Below are positions 17,601 to 26,316 of a stretch of DNA of 64,000 bases, in pieces; the first letter of the stretch is position 1; each line of letters opens with the position of its first letter. The notes under the pieces were generated by a model. The model did not search any database. It was not told where the DNA came from and saw only the letters and a list, made by a program, of their open reading frames with translations. The DNA comes from Pseudoxanthomonas sp. PXM02 (GTDB lineage: Bacteria > Pseudomonadota > Gammaproteobacteria > Xanthomonadales > Xanthomonadaceae), in assembly GCF_014851805.1 (NCBI RefSeq), contig NZ_JACVAK010000001.1, positions 310,001 through 374,000 of the forward strand. Direction: 5' to 3'. A program made the position numbers and the translations under genes.

Positions 17601-20600
17601 GATTGGCGAAGGCGATGCTCTGGTTCGCCATCGGCGTGACGGCGTTCGACGCCGCCGACGGCGCGCTCACACCGCCCGCGCTCTGCGCGGTAACCGTGAA
17701 CGTGTACGTCGTGCCGCTCGCCAGTCCGGTGATCGTGATCGGGCTACCGCTGCCGGTCGCCGTCGCACCGCCGGGGCTCGCCGTCACCGTGTAGCCCGTG
17801 ACCGGCTCGCCACCACTGAAGCCGGGCGCAGCGAACGACACCTGGGCCGAGGTTGGCGATGCGATCGTGGCGGCACTGATCGTCGGTGCTCCCGGTGCGA
17901 TCGCATTCACCGTGAACGTCTGGCTGACCTGCGGAGCCGGCAGATGGCTGGCATCGCCGATCTGGTCGGCCGTGATGGTGCATGCGCCAACGCCGGTGAA
18001 CGTCAGCGCGCCGGCCGGCGTGATGGTGCACACCGACGCGGTGGTCGACGCGAAGCTCACCGTCAGGCCGGAGTCCGCCGTCGCCGACAGTGTCGGCGTG
18101 GTACCGAAATCCTGTGCACCAGGATTGGTGAAGGTGATGACCTGCGCCACCGCGGTGACGACAACGCTGGAAGCAGCCGACGGGTCGCCCAGGCCCACGC
18201 TGTTCTCTGCGCGGACGGTGAAGGTGTAGCTGGTGCCGGGGTCGAGACCACCGATACGGATCGGGCTGCCGCTGCCCGTCGCGGTGACGCCACCGGGACT
18301 CGCCGTGACCGTGTAACCCGTGATGGCCGCGCCACCGTTGCTGGCAGGCGCGGTGAACGCGACGTCCACCTCGCTCGCGCTGGCAAGGACGGCTGCACCG
18401 ATGGTCGGCGCGCCCGGCAGCACGGCATTGACGGTGAACGAACGGGTCACCTGCGTCGCGGCCAGATAGCTGCCGTTGCCCGCCTGGTCGGCGTTGATCG
18501 TGCAGGTGCCGGTGGCGACGAAGGTCACCACGCCCACCGAGGTGATCGTGCAGACACCGGTGGTGGACGAGGTGAACGTCGGCGACAGGCCGGAGTCGGA
18601 GGTCGCCGTGAACGTCGGCGTCGTGCCGAAGTCCCGCGTGCCGGGATTGTTGAAGGTGATCGTCTGCGTCGCCTTCGGCGTGACGCTGTTGGACGCCGAC
18701 GAGGCCGGACCTGTGCCCGCCGAGTTGTCGGCGGTCACGGTGAAGGTGTACGCCTGCCCATTGGTCAGGCCGGTCACCACGATGGGCGACGCCGCGCCGT
18801 TGACCGGTGCCACGTCCGCCGGAAAGACCGTCACGGTGTAGCCGGTGATGGTGGTGCCGCCGTTGCTGGACGGCGCCACGAACGCCACGGCCGCCTGCGT
18901 ATCGCCCGCGACCGCCGTGCCGATGGTCGGCGCGTCCGGGACGACCGGGCTGACGGTGAAGCTGCGGCTCACCTGGGTCGCAGGGAGGTACTGGGCATTG
19001 CCCGCCTGGTTGGCGTTGATCGTGCAGGTGCCGGCGGTGACGAACGTCAGGATGCCGCCGGACGTGATGGTGCAGACGCCGGTCGTCGACGAGGTGAACG
19101 TGATCGTCAGTCCCGAGGTGGAACTGGCGCCGCCACCCAGGACCGACAGGTCCGGCGCGGTGCCGAAGCTCTGCGCGCCGGGGTTGGCGAACGTGATCAC
19201 CTGCGGCGAGGCCGGGGTGACCGAATTGGAGGGCGCCGACGCGCCACCCGTGCCGGCCACATTGGTCGCGGTGACGGTGAACGTGTAGGACACGCCGTTA
19301 GTCAGGCCGGCCACCGTGATCGGCGAACCTGCGCCGGTGCCGGTGGAACCGCCCGGATTGGCGGTGACGGTGTAACCCGTGATGGTGGCGCCGCCGTTCG
19401 AGCTGGGCACGGCAAACGAAACGTCCGCCTGCGTGTCGCCGGCCGTGGCCGTGCCGATGGTCGGCGCACCCGGGACGACCGCGTTCACCGTGAACGTACG
19501 GCTGACGGTCGGAGCGGCATTGGTCGAGGCGTTGCCACCCTGGTCCGCATCGATGGTGCAGGTGCCGGCGGTGACGAGGGTCAGCGCGCCGCCGGAGGTG
19601 ATGGTGCACACGCCGGTGGTGCTGGAACTGAACGTTACCGCCAGGCTCGACGTCGACGTCGCAGACAGCGTCGGCGTGGCACCGAAATTCTGCGCCCCCG
19701 GATTGGCGAACGTGATGGTCTGGTCGGCCATGGGCGTTGCGCTACCGGACGCGCCGGAGGCCGTGCTGGTGCCGATGGAGTTCGTCGCGGTGACAGTAAA
19801 CGTGTACGCCTGCCCGTTGGTCAGACCGGACACCGTGATCGGCGAGGTCGTAAAGCCATTGCCGCCCCCAGTGATGCCGCCCGGGTTGGAGGTGACCGTA
19901 TAGCCGGTGATCGCCGAGCCGCCGTTGCTCGCGGGTGCGGTGAAGGCGACCGACACCTGGCCGTCGCCGGCCGTCGCCGCCCCGATGGTGGGCGCATCCG
20001 GCGCGGTGAAGATGCTGACGGTGTGGGTGGTGCCACCGCTGTAGGCCGCGATGCTGTTGCCGGCATCATCGACGATGTTGGTGGACCCGTTGAGATTCAC
20101 CTTCAACGTGCCGGTGCCGGTGATAGCGCCGACGGTCACCGTGATCGGGTCGCCGCTGCTGGCGGACACGCTGGCGATGGTACCGGTGGCGCTGCCCGTG
20201 CCCACCAGCGTGAAATCATCGGTGGAGACGTTGCTGACGGACTCGCTGAAGTCGACCGTGAAGTCGACCGTCGTGTCGCTCGACACCGCCCCACCCGCCG
20301 GGGTGATGCTGCTGACCGACGGTGCGATGTTGTCGACCGTCGCATTCGTCGTATCCGACGTGGATGTCGCATTGCCGGCGTTGTCGGTTGCCGTCACCGT
20401 CACGTTGCGATTGGTCAGGTCGATGGCGCCAGCGACGATCGCATAGGTCGCCGTCCACGTGCCCGAGCTGTTGCTGGCCGACACCGCCGCACCGCCACCG
20501 AACTGGGTGAAATTCACCGTGACGCTGCTGATGGTGTCGCTGTTGTTGTCGCCGCCGGCGGTGTTGTTCCAGGTCGCGGTGACCGTATCGCCGATCTTGT

Positions 20601-22242
20601 AGGCGCCGCTCGTGCCGGTCCCGCCACTGATGCTGATGCGGCCGTCTGTCACCGTCGGCAAGATGTTGTCGACCGTGGCGTTGGTGGTGTCCGCCGTGGT
20701 CGTGCTGCCGCTGGCGTTGGTCGCGGTAACGCTGACGTTGCGGCTGGTCGCATCGATGGCGCCGGAGACGATCGTGTAGGTCGCCGTCCAGGTGTTCGCG
20801 GTGTTGCTGGCCGTGACCGCTGCACCGCCACCGAACTGCGAGAAGTCCATCGTCACACCCGTGATGCCGGCGCTGTTGTCACCGCCCACGGTGTTGTTCC
20901 AGGTCGCGGTGACCGTGTCGCCGATCTTGTAGGCGCCTGCGGTGCCGCTGGCGCCGGAGATGCTGATCCGGCCGTCGGTGACGACGGGCAAGGGATCGAC
21001 CGTCTCGATGACGAGGCTCTTCACCATGAGCCCGAGCTGGGCATCGCCCGGACAATTATCGACGCGAACCCTCAGCTTCGTGAGTTCGACCCCGGCCAGT
21101 GCGCCCGCGGTGAATGTGCTGGTGCCCGCACCCCAGGCGATGGGCGTGCTCACTTCCATGCCGTCAGACTTTCGCGTGCCGACCAGCGTAGCGTTCGAGC
21201 ATGCGTAGGTGCCACTCGACTTGCCGACACTGGTCAGAACGAACGATGCGAGCGATCCAGTGGCCTGGAAATCCAGATGACCGCTGTTGCCGTATCCATA
21301 AGCGGGCATCAGCGAAGCGTCCCCGGAAGGGGACACGTTCATCGCGTGCTCCGAAGTCGCGTAGACATAAGGTGTCGAGGCGGAAACCCTCAGCTGTCCA
21401 TCAGTGGACACAAACGAGCCACCACCGCAGAAGTTCTGGCTGACGTTCCCTGAGCCGGGACAGAAATCGGTACTGTCGTACGACTGCGTCGCCAGCACTG
21501 CACTGAAGTCGCGAAGGCTGTGCGGCGAGAACGCGAGGTCAGCGGTGATGTCACCCCGCTTGACCTCCAGGTCCCAGTCTCCGCCCAGCGCGGTCGCACC
21601 CGTCTTGTTGGCGGAAGCGGCCACGTCCGCGCCGGAGCCCTCGCGGAGGATGTCCAGCAGTTCTTCACCATGCCCGGTGCTGGCGAGGTCGCAGCCGTAC
21701 AACAGCAGGTCGGCACCATCGGCCAGCGCACCGCGCAGGGCGGCGAACGTGTCGACTTCCCGCTTGAGCCGCTGCGCGTCCACCCGGCTGTTTCCCAACT
21801 GCAGCGCGCCATCCTCGGCATGGGACACGATGTGCAGCGCGACCAGATCGCGGTACGGCGCCAGCGCCTGCTCCAGTTGCACCAGACCATCTTTGGACGC
21901 GTCGATTTCGACAATGGCCACGCCCGGACGCACGCCACGGTAGAACACCGCCTTGTCAGGCACCGCCGAGTCGATCACCACCAGTTCGGTGACGGCAGCC
22001 GTCTGCCGGACCGTCAACGAACCGGCGGCAGCACCGTGCGACGCGGGCAAGCGCGGCTTTGAGGCACGCGCACCATCGCGCGAAAGCGCCGACACGTCGG
22101 AACCCGCCTGCTGGTCCATCTTCATGTAGCTGCGCGGCTGGTAACCACCGCGCATCAGATAGCCGCCTGCCGAAGTGGCAGCCGCCTGCGCGGAGAACGG
22201 GAGCAGCAGCGTCGAGAGGCCGCTGAGCAGAGCACGCTTCAT
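14641..22242 (-). CDS. Giant DUF4347/Ig-repeat autotransporter adhesin
   Basis: This 2533-residue cell-surface protein begins with a signal peptide (1-20). A DUF4347 domain follows (about 86-245), recognised by HIVSHAEDG, LLLYGCDLAS and GGDWDLE. Next come Ig-like domains, then six tandem units of about 177 residues (roughly nt 17100-20000), each a fibronectin-III-like part plus an ITFxNPG...VCTIT part. Further putative-Ig and cadherin-like domains lead to a C-terminal autotransporter beta-barrel (about nt 14740-15570). After the last strand (SSIGLRLSYG) there is an unusual tail of about 30 residues containing CRGRRC. Adhesion or biofilm function is inferred from architecture. The ATG overlaps the sulfotransferase stop (ATGA) and has an AAGGA site. 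Confidence 0.87.
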   Translation of the reverse strand: MKRALLSGLSTLLLPFSAQAAATSAGGYLMRGGYQPRSYMKMDQQAGSDVSALSRDGARASKPRLPASHGAAAGSLTVRQTAAVTELVVIDSAVPDKAVFYRGVRPGVAIVEIDASKDGLVQLEQALAPYRDLVALHIVSHAEDGALQLGNSRVDAQRLKREVDTFAALRGALADGADLLLYGCDLASTGHGEELLDILREGSGADVAASANKTGATALGGDWDLEVKRGDITADLAFSPHSLRDFSAVLATQSYDSTDFCPGSGNVSQNFCGGGSFVSTDGQLRVSASTPYVYATSEHAMNVSPSGDASLMPAYGYGNSGHLDFQATGSLASFVLTSVGKSSGTYACSNATLVGTRKSDGMEVSTPIAWGAGTSTFTAGALAGVELTKLRVRVDNCPGDAQLGLMVKSLVIETVDPLPVVTDGRISISGASGTAGAYKIGDTVTATWNNTVGGDNSAGITGVTMDFSQFGGGAAVTASNTANTWTATYTIVSGAIDATSRNVSVTATNASGSTTTADTTNATVDNILPTVTDGRISISGGTGTSGAYKIGDTVTATWNNTAGGDNNSDTISSVTVNFTQFGGGAAVSASNSSGTWTATYAIVAGAIDLTNRNVTVTATDNAGNATSTSDTTNATVDNIAPSVSSITPAGGAVSSDTTVDFTVDFSESVSNVSTDDFTLVGTGSATGTIASVSASSGDPITVTVGAITGTGTLKVNLNGSTNIVDDAGNSIAAYSGGTTHTVSIFTAPDAPTIGAATAGDGQVSVAFTAPASNGGSAITGYTVTSNPGGITGGGNGFTTSPITVSGLTNGQAYTFTVTATNSIGTSTASGASGSATPMADQTITFANPGAQNFGATPTLSATSTSSLAVTFSSSTTGVCTITSGGALTLVTAGTCTIDADQGGNASTNAAPTVSRTFTVNAVVPGAPTIGTATAGDTQADVSFAVPSSNGGATITGYTVTANPGGSTGTGAGSPITVAGLTNGVSYTFTVTATNVAGTGGASAPSNSVTPASPQVITFANPGAQSFGTAPDLSVLGGGASSTSGLTITFTSSTTGVCTITSGGILTFVTAGTCTINANQAGNAQYLPATQVSRSFTVSPVVPDAPTIGTAVAGDTQAAVAFVAPSSNGGTTITGYTVTVFPADVAPVNGAASPIVVTGLTNGQAYTFTVTADNSAGTGPASSASNSVTPKATQTITFNNPGTRDFGTTPTFTATSDSGLSPTFTSSTTGVCTITSVGVVTFVATGTCTINADQAGNGSYLAATQVTRSFTVNAVLPGAPTIGAAVLASASEVDVAFTAPASNGGAAITGYTVTASPGGVTATGSGSPIRIGGLDPGTSYTFTVRAENSVGLGDPSAASSVVVTAVAQVITFTNPGAQDFGTTPTLSATADSGLTVSFASTTASVCTITPAGALTFTGVGACTITADQIGDASHLPAPQVSQTFTVNAIAPGAPTISAATIASPTSAQVSFAAPGFSGGEPVTGYTVTASPGGATATGSGSPITITGLASGTTYTFTVTAQSAGGVSAPSAASNAVTPMANQSIAFANPGAQDFGSTPTLSATSDSGLPVSFASSTPSVCTVTPTGALTLVAVGNCTITADQGGDTSHLPAAQVSQTFSVDAVAPAAPVIGSAVMASPTSVTVAFTAPVFTGGVPVTGYTVTANPGGATATGTGSPITITGLASGTAYTFTVTAQGSAGSSAPSASSNAVTPIPTLEVSAVNASLPYGAPATALTLSITGTATSVAVGTAPSHGTATVSGTTITYQPAPGYAGPDSFTYTASDAYQTTAPATVTITVTAPTVVLDAANPANGTGGSTYVHAFAASGGAAPYTFQLTGGTLPDGLALGTDGRITGTPTEAGSFTLTVQVTDASTGLGPFTTQRQYTLQVAAPQIVFALPALPPATHAGAFNQTLTVSGGTAPYTYAVTAGTLPQGVSLSAAGVLSGTPTQAGTFAFTIEVRDANGFTGAQAYELVVAQAAQAITGFSANPSAPVFAPNGTFELVATGGASGNPVVFASTTAQVCQVSGTTVTMLAAGLCSLTADQAGDADHQAAAQVRLDVDIAAAVPTLVWPETLRKVYGEPAFELTNPQSPSSGAFTFTSSNPDVASISDRTVTLHAEGETVITATQAAAGSYAGASVQMRLQVEVRPDPTRDPDVVGVLQAQVDASVRFANAQQSNIRDRLRQVRQGANASSNTMTLSYAGGEDRQGLSVPVGSATEGALPALPKGWGAWAAGTATFGSGGRIGGYDFRTDGLTLGADRAIGENLLFGVAGSLGRNDSDLNGTTSRLKADQRSLALYGLWRAGEHVFVDGMVATGRLDFDIRRWSEDAGATGTAARDGEQWFGSLGFGYAHHNEKMALTGYGRFDASRTTLDAYREYGLDIYDLAYRRQVVENSTFALGIEGSYQPGGANGRYRPFWTLEYRQALEDKGEARMNYVIWPHPTDYRLGMNSYNDNALSLAAGLDVKLRQGWLLSLLFGHEQASNSTQGSSIGLRLSYGQPSGGGAPSADSGLSDDQARCRGRRCANPSQAAPR
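17100..20000 (-). repeat. Six tandem ~530-bp coding repeats in the autotransporter gene
   Basis: Six diverged direct repeats lie within the adhesin gene. Successive units begin, in protein, with variants of PGAPTIGTATAGDTQ encoded near 19990, 19460, 18930, 18400, 17885 and 17350. Each codes for a fibronectin-III-like fold followed by a Cys-containing Ig-like module. The period is close to 530 bp. Boundaries are approximate. Confidence 0.8.
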
Positions 22243-23096
22243 GGTGTGTCCTTGGTGATGTCCGTGGTCTGGCTGCCGTCGCGGCGCGGGGCGATGATCC
22301 CCGCGGCCGTGCCGGCCTGGTCCTGCCAGAAATCCATGTCCTGGTACTTCGCGAACAGGTCCGGCGGCAGGATGCTGCGCCGGGTCTTGAATTCCACTTT
22401 CCGCCTGACCGTATGCAGGCCCTTGACGCCGAGCCCCTGATCGAACGCTTCTTCCGCGTAGTCGACGTTGTCGAAATCATGGGCAAACCGCGGCTGGCCG
22501 ATGAAGTCGTACACCAGCTCCATCGTGCGCGCCGGATGGCGCGTCAACAGCTCGTAGTCGACCAGCAGCAGGCGGTCGGAGAACTCGCCGTAATAGGCTT
22601 CCTTCAACGCCGTCCAGGCGCCGCCGACGGCGCCACCGCTGTTGATCAGCTGCTCGCAGCGGCTGTAGACGGTCTGTCGTGTCGACGCGTTGAACATGCG
22701 GCTGTAGTCGAAGGGATTCTTGCGGTAGATGGACTCGAAGCTGTCCATGATCCACGCGGGATTGCGCACGCAGCAGATCACCTTGAAGTCGTCCACCAGC
22801 TCGACCAGCTGGTGCATGCGCGCGGTCCAGGTGCGGTTGGTGTCGAACACCACCTCGGCCTGGGTGTCCGCGTAATACGCATCGAGCAGGGCGCGACAGA
22901 TCGTGCGGCGCTTGGCCTCATCGAAGAACGCCCAGGATTCGCCACCGGCACCCATCTGCTCCAGCGCGCCATTGATCAGGCCGGCGACCGGGCTGCTCAT
23001 GCCGGCATGGAAACGCGGGTTCTGCCGCAGGATGCCGGCCAGCAAGGTAGAGCCCGAGCGCGGCAGACCGGAAATGAAATGGAACGGCCGGCTCAC
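22239..23096 (-). CDS. PAPS-dependent sulfotransferase family protein
   Basis: This 285-residue cytoplasmic protein has the sulfotransferase 5'-phosphosulfate loop at the N-terminus (SGLPRSGSTLLAGIL). A 3'-phosphate-binding region (VICCVRNPAWIMDSFESIYRKN) and a DYELLTRHPARTMELVYDFIG segment follow, as in Sulfotransfer_1/3 proteins that move sulfate from PAPS to a hydroxyl. The GTG at 23096 has a GGGGAGG site and places the P-loop near the N-terminus; the long upstream extension is not protein-like. Its stop overlaps the autotransporter start (ATGA), and its start overlaps the stop of a 46-codon ORF (GTGA). The acceptor is unknown. Confidence 0.83.
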   Translation of the reverse strand: MSRPFHFISGLPRSGSTLLAGILRQNPRFHAGMSSPVAGLINGALEQMGAGGESWAFFDEAKRRTICRALLDAYYADTQAEVVFDTNRTWTARMHQLVELVDDFKVICCVRNPAWIMDSFESIYRKNPFDYSRMFNASTRQTVYSRCEQLINSGGAVGGAWTALKEAYYGEFSDRLLLVDYELLTRHPARTMELVYDFIGQPRFAHDFDNVDYAEEAFDQGLGVKGLHTVRRKVEFKTRRSILPPDLFAKYQDMDFWQDQAGTAAGIIAPRRDGSQTTDITKDTP

Positions 23097-23233
23097 GCGA
23101 TCCGCCTCCCCTGCGACGCCCGCAGGCGGAGCAGACGGTCGTGCATCACGGCGTCGCGCGTGCTTGCGGCGCGCACGACGGCCCATGCGGACGGCATGTC
23201 GGTCAACGTTTCCAAGCGATTCCCCTGTTGCAT
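23093..23233 (-). CDS. Possible small protein upstream of the sulfotransferase
   Basis: A 46-residue ORF beginning MQQGNRLETLTDMPSAW ends in a TGA that overlaps the sulfotransferase GTG start (GTGA). The overlap and plausible composition suggest a real, coupled leader gene. I recognise no family. It could instead be a chance ORF inside the 5' leader. Confidence 0.4.
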   Translation of the reverse strand: MQQGNRLETLTDMPSAWAVVRAASTRDAVMHDRLLRLRASQGRRIA

Positions 23234-23511
23234 TGAAGCCCCACCGAAAAGCGCGGCGGGCCTGGCATCCGTGCGCATGAACGCTGGATTGCGGCAGCCA
23301 CCCCATGGCCCCGCAGCGTCGACGCGACGGGGGCATGGTAACGGCGAAATCGCAGTTACTCCACCCCTCGCGACGACGACACGCGCGGCCGTCGAGACGA
23401 TGCAAGTCCTGGACCAGACGGGGTCGATGCAGGCCGGATACCCCTAAAGAAACATCGGTTACGGTCGCTAAAGAGCTGCGAGAGCCCTCCCCTCGGGCCA
23501 CGAACCGCCCC

Positions 23512-25587
23512 ATGACCGGCACCTATAACGAGATCCTCGTCCTCTTCTCCCTGCTGGTCGCCATCCTCGCCTCCTACACCGCGCTGGACATGGCGGGCCG
23601 CGTCGCGACCACGCAGGGTGTCGCGGCGCGCTGGTGGCTGGCCGGTGGCGCATTCGCCATGGGACTGGGCGTGTGGTCGATGCACTTCGTGGGCATGCTC
23701 GCCTTCGACCTGCCGATCCCGCTGGGCTACGACATCACCCTGACCTTCTGCTCGATGCTGGCCGCCATCAGTTCGTCGGCGTTCGCGCTGTGGCTGGTAT
23801 CGCAGGCGCAGCTGCCCTTCCAGCGCCTGGCGCTGGGTGCGGTACTGATGGGCATCGGCATCGCGCTGATGCACTACATCGGCATGGCCGCGCTGCAGAT
23901 GCAGCCCGGCATCGACTACCACCCCGGCTGGTTCACGCTGTCGATCGTGATCGCGGTCGTCGCGTCCGGCGCCGCGCTGTGGATCGCGTTCCACCTGCGC
24001 CGTGGTGGGCGCCGCAAGCACCTGCTGCGCGTGCTGGCGGCGGTGGTCATGGGCTTCGCGATCGTCGGCATGCACTACACCGGCATGGCCGCAGCCGAAT
24101 TCCCCGCCGACAGCTGGTGCGGCGCGGCGCGCGACGGTGGCGTGCCCGCCCAGTGGCTGGCGATCCTGGTGGTCGTGGCGACCGTTGCCATCATGGGCAT
24201 CGCGCTGATCGTCTCCGTGCTGGACCGGCAGATGCACGCGCGCACGCACCATCTGGCGCACTCGCTGGCGCGCGCGAACGAGGAACTGGTGCAGGCCGCC
24301 CTGCACGACCCGCTCACCCGGCTGCCCAACCGCATCCTGCTGCAGGACCGCATCGAGCAGGCCATCGAGAAGGCCAAGCGCAAGCACGAACAGTTCGCCG
24401 TCATGTTCCTCGACCTGGACGGCTTCAAGGGCATCAATGACGCTTACGGACACCAGGCGGGCGACGCCCTGCTGGTGGATGTCGCCGCGCGCGTGCGCGG
24501 CCTGTTACGCAGCCAGGACACGCTTTCGCGCCTGGGTGGCGACGAGTTCGTGCTGATCATCGCGACCACCGATCCGGAAGGCGCCGCGATGGTCGCGCAG
24601 CGCATCATCGACACCGTCGCCGCCACGATCCTGTGGGCGCAGGGCGTCGACCTGCATGTCACCGCCAGCATCGGCATCGCCCTGTATCCGTCGGACGGCG
24701 ACAGCGAGCGCGAACTGATGGCGCACGCCGATGCCGCCATGTACCACACCAAGGACAACGGCCGGAACGGGTACACCTTCTTCGCGCCGTCGATGAACAT
24801 CAGTGCGCACCAGCAGGTGAAGCTGCTGAACGAGCTGCGCCGCGCGGTCGAGCGCAACGAGCTGGTGCTGCATTACCAGCCGAAGTTCGCCGCCCCCGAT
24901 TACCGCATGGTCGGCGCGGAAGCCCTGCTGCGCTGGCAGCACCCGGAGCACGGCCTGCTCGCGCCCGGCGCCTTCATTCCCGCCGCCGAGCGCAGCGGCC
25001 TGATCCTCGCCATCGGCGACTGGGTGCTGGACGAAGCCTGCCGCCAGCTGCGTGCGTGGCGCGATGATGGCCACGAGATTGCGAACGTCGCGATCAACCT
25101 GTCGCCGCTGCAGTTTTCGTCACCCAACCTGGTCGAAACAGTGGCCGGCGCACTGGAGCGGCACGCGGTGCCTGCCTCCAGCCTGACGCTGGAGATCACC
25201 GAAACCACCGCCATGCGCGATGCGGACGCCAGCCTGGGCATCCTCGACGAGCTGACCGCGATGGGCGTGAAAATCTCCATCGACGATTTCGGCACCGGTT
25301 ACTCCAGCCTGCTGTACCTCAAGCGCCTGCCGGCCGACGAACTGAAGATCGACCGCGCGTTCGTGCGCGAACTGGAAACCAACTCCGACGACGTCGCGAT
25401 CGTGTCGTCCATCATCGCGCTGGGCAAGACGCTCAACCTGCGCGTCGTGGCCGAAGGCGTGGAAACGCCGGGGCAGCGGCATCACCTGCGCCGGCTCGGC
25501 TGCGACCTGTACCAGGGCTACCTGATGGGCGAGCCGGTGGCGGCGGACATGCTGTTCGCCACGCAGGACGGACGCCAGTTGGCCTGA
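23512..25587 (+). CDS. MHYT-GGDEF-EAL bifunctional c-di-GMP enzyme
   Basis: This membrane protein of 691 residues has an N-terminal seven-helix MHYT sensor (residues 1-245). Three MHYT-type motifs are visible: SMHFVGM, LMHYIGM and GMHYTGM. The motif is thought to bind metal and sense a diatomic gas. The GGDEF domain is intact (GGDEF, with RSQD as inhibitory site). The EAL domain is also intact (EALLRW, EITETTAM, DDFGTGYSSL, DELKIDRAFV, EGVET), so both synthesis and breakdown of c-di-GMP are possible. The ATG at 23512 opens MTGTYNE immediately before the first helix. It is divergent from the sulfotransferase operon. Confidence 0.93.
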   Translation: MTGTYNEILVLFSLLVAILASYTALDMAGRVATTQGVAARWWLAGGAFAMGLGVWSMHFVGMLAFDLPIPLGYDITLTFCSMLAAISSSAFALWLVSQAQLPFQRLALGAVLMGIGIALMHYIGMAALQMQPGIDYHPGWFTLSIVIAVVASGAALWIAFHLRRGGRRKHLLRVLAAVVMGFAIVGMHYTGMAAAEFPADSWCGAARDGGVPAQWLAILVVVATVAIMGIALIVSVLDRQMHARTHHLAHSLARANEELVQAALHDPLTRLPNRILLQDRIEQAIEKAKRKHEQFAVMFLDLDGFKGINDAYGHQAGDALLVDVAARVRGLLRSQDTLSRLGGDEFVLIIATTDPEGAAMVAQRIIDTVAATILWAQGVDLHVTASIGIALYPSDGDSERELMAHADAAMYHTKDNGRNGYTFFAPSMNISAHQQVKLLNELRRAVERNELVLHYQPKFAAPDYRMVGAEALLRWQHPEHGLLAPGAFIPAAERSGLILAIGDWVLDEACRQLRAWRDDGHEIANVAINLSPLQFSSPNLVETVAGALERHAVPASSLTLEITETTAMRDADASLGILDELTAMGVKISIDDFGTGYSSLLYLKRLPADELKIDRAFVRELETNSDDVAIVSSIIALGKTLNLRVVAEGVETPGQRHHLRRLGCDLYQGYLMGEPVAADMLFATQDGRQLA

Positions 25588-25617
25588 CGTCCGCCGCCGG
25601 CGGACGTGGGACCCATA

Positions 25618-26208
25618 TCAGGCCGACTCGAGCCGCGCGGAGGCGCGTTCCTGCGGCCCCAGCGGATGCGCGGTCCGATGCGGCTGTCCGCCCGCGTCGA
25701 AGAACAACGACGGCACCTGCCCTCGCAGCTTCGCCATCAGGATACCGGCCGCGATGCGAAGGCCACCAGTGGCCATGGCCAACGGCGTGGACCGTACATC
25801 GTCCAGCGCAGACCCTGCATTCAACACGATCCGACCCGGCGGACCGCACGCGGCGTCGACGGCCACCTTGTCCGGCAGGCAGGTGGACACGATGCCGACA
25901 TACGCGACCTTGCCATCGCGCGGCGTGTTGCCCAGCGGCGTACGGCAACAGCCCGCATACCAGCGCAACGGGCCGCCTTCCTGCAGGCACAGGCCGCTGA
26001 TGTGTTCTTCGCCTGCGGTGAAGGTCACGGCATCCGGATTCATCGCCACGATGTCGGTGCCCCCGTGCGCATCCATCACGCCGGACGTGCCGAGATGGCG
26101 TGCGTACGCCTGGCAGTCGCCGCAGTAGCAGGTGGCACGTGCATACGCGCGACGCACATCCACCGTGCCCCGCACCTTTCCGCATCGGCAACGCAGTTCG
26201 AGTGTCAT
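25618..26208 (-). CDS. DUF6151 (GFA-like) zinc protein
   Basis: A 196-residue protein with glutathione-dependent formaldehyde-activating (GFA)-like cysteine pairs (CRCGKVRG, CYCGDCQAY, then WYAGCCRTPLGN), matching the DUF6151 family. The cysteines probably bind zinc structurally. Formaldehyde chemistry is not demonstrated for this family. The ATG at 26208 is preferred over 26214 because AGG lies at a better distance. It converges with the MHYT-GGDEF-EAL gene. Confidence 0.75.
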   Translation of the reverse strand: MTLELRCRCGKVRGTVDVRRAYARATCYCGDCQAYARHLGTSGVMDAHGGTDIVAMNPDAVTFTAGEEHISGLCLQEGGPLRWYAGCCRTPLGNTPRDGKVAYVGIVSTCLPDKVAVDAACGPPGRIVLNAGSALDDVRSTPLAMATGGLRIAAGILMAKLRGQVPSLFFDAGGQPHRTAHPLGPQERASARLESA

Positions 26209-26316
26209 TGGCATGCCTCGTCGTTGTTGTGCCACGTCGAGGGATAGCGCATGCAAGATAAGGATCGCGTCAAACGCGCGTGGATTTCCTGACTGGCGGC
26301 GGAACACAGGCGCGGT

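Noticed and set aside
14611-21453. A 2280-codon open frame on the plus strand opposite the autotransporter
   Set aside because: It is a GC-driven antisense frame over a repetitive gene. Its translation is Arg/Gly/Ala-rich with no domain, while the minus-strand frame has a signal peptide, DUF4347, Ig repeats and a beta-barrel.
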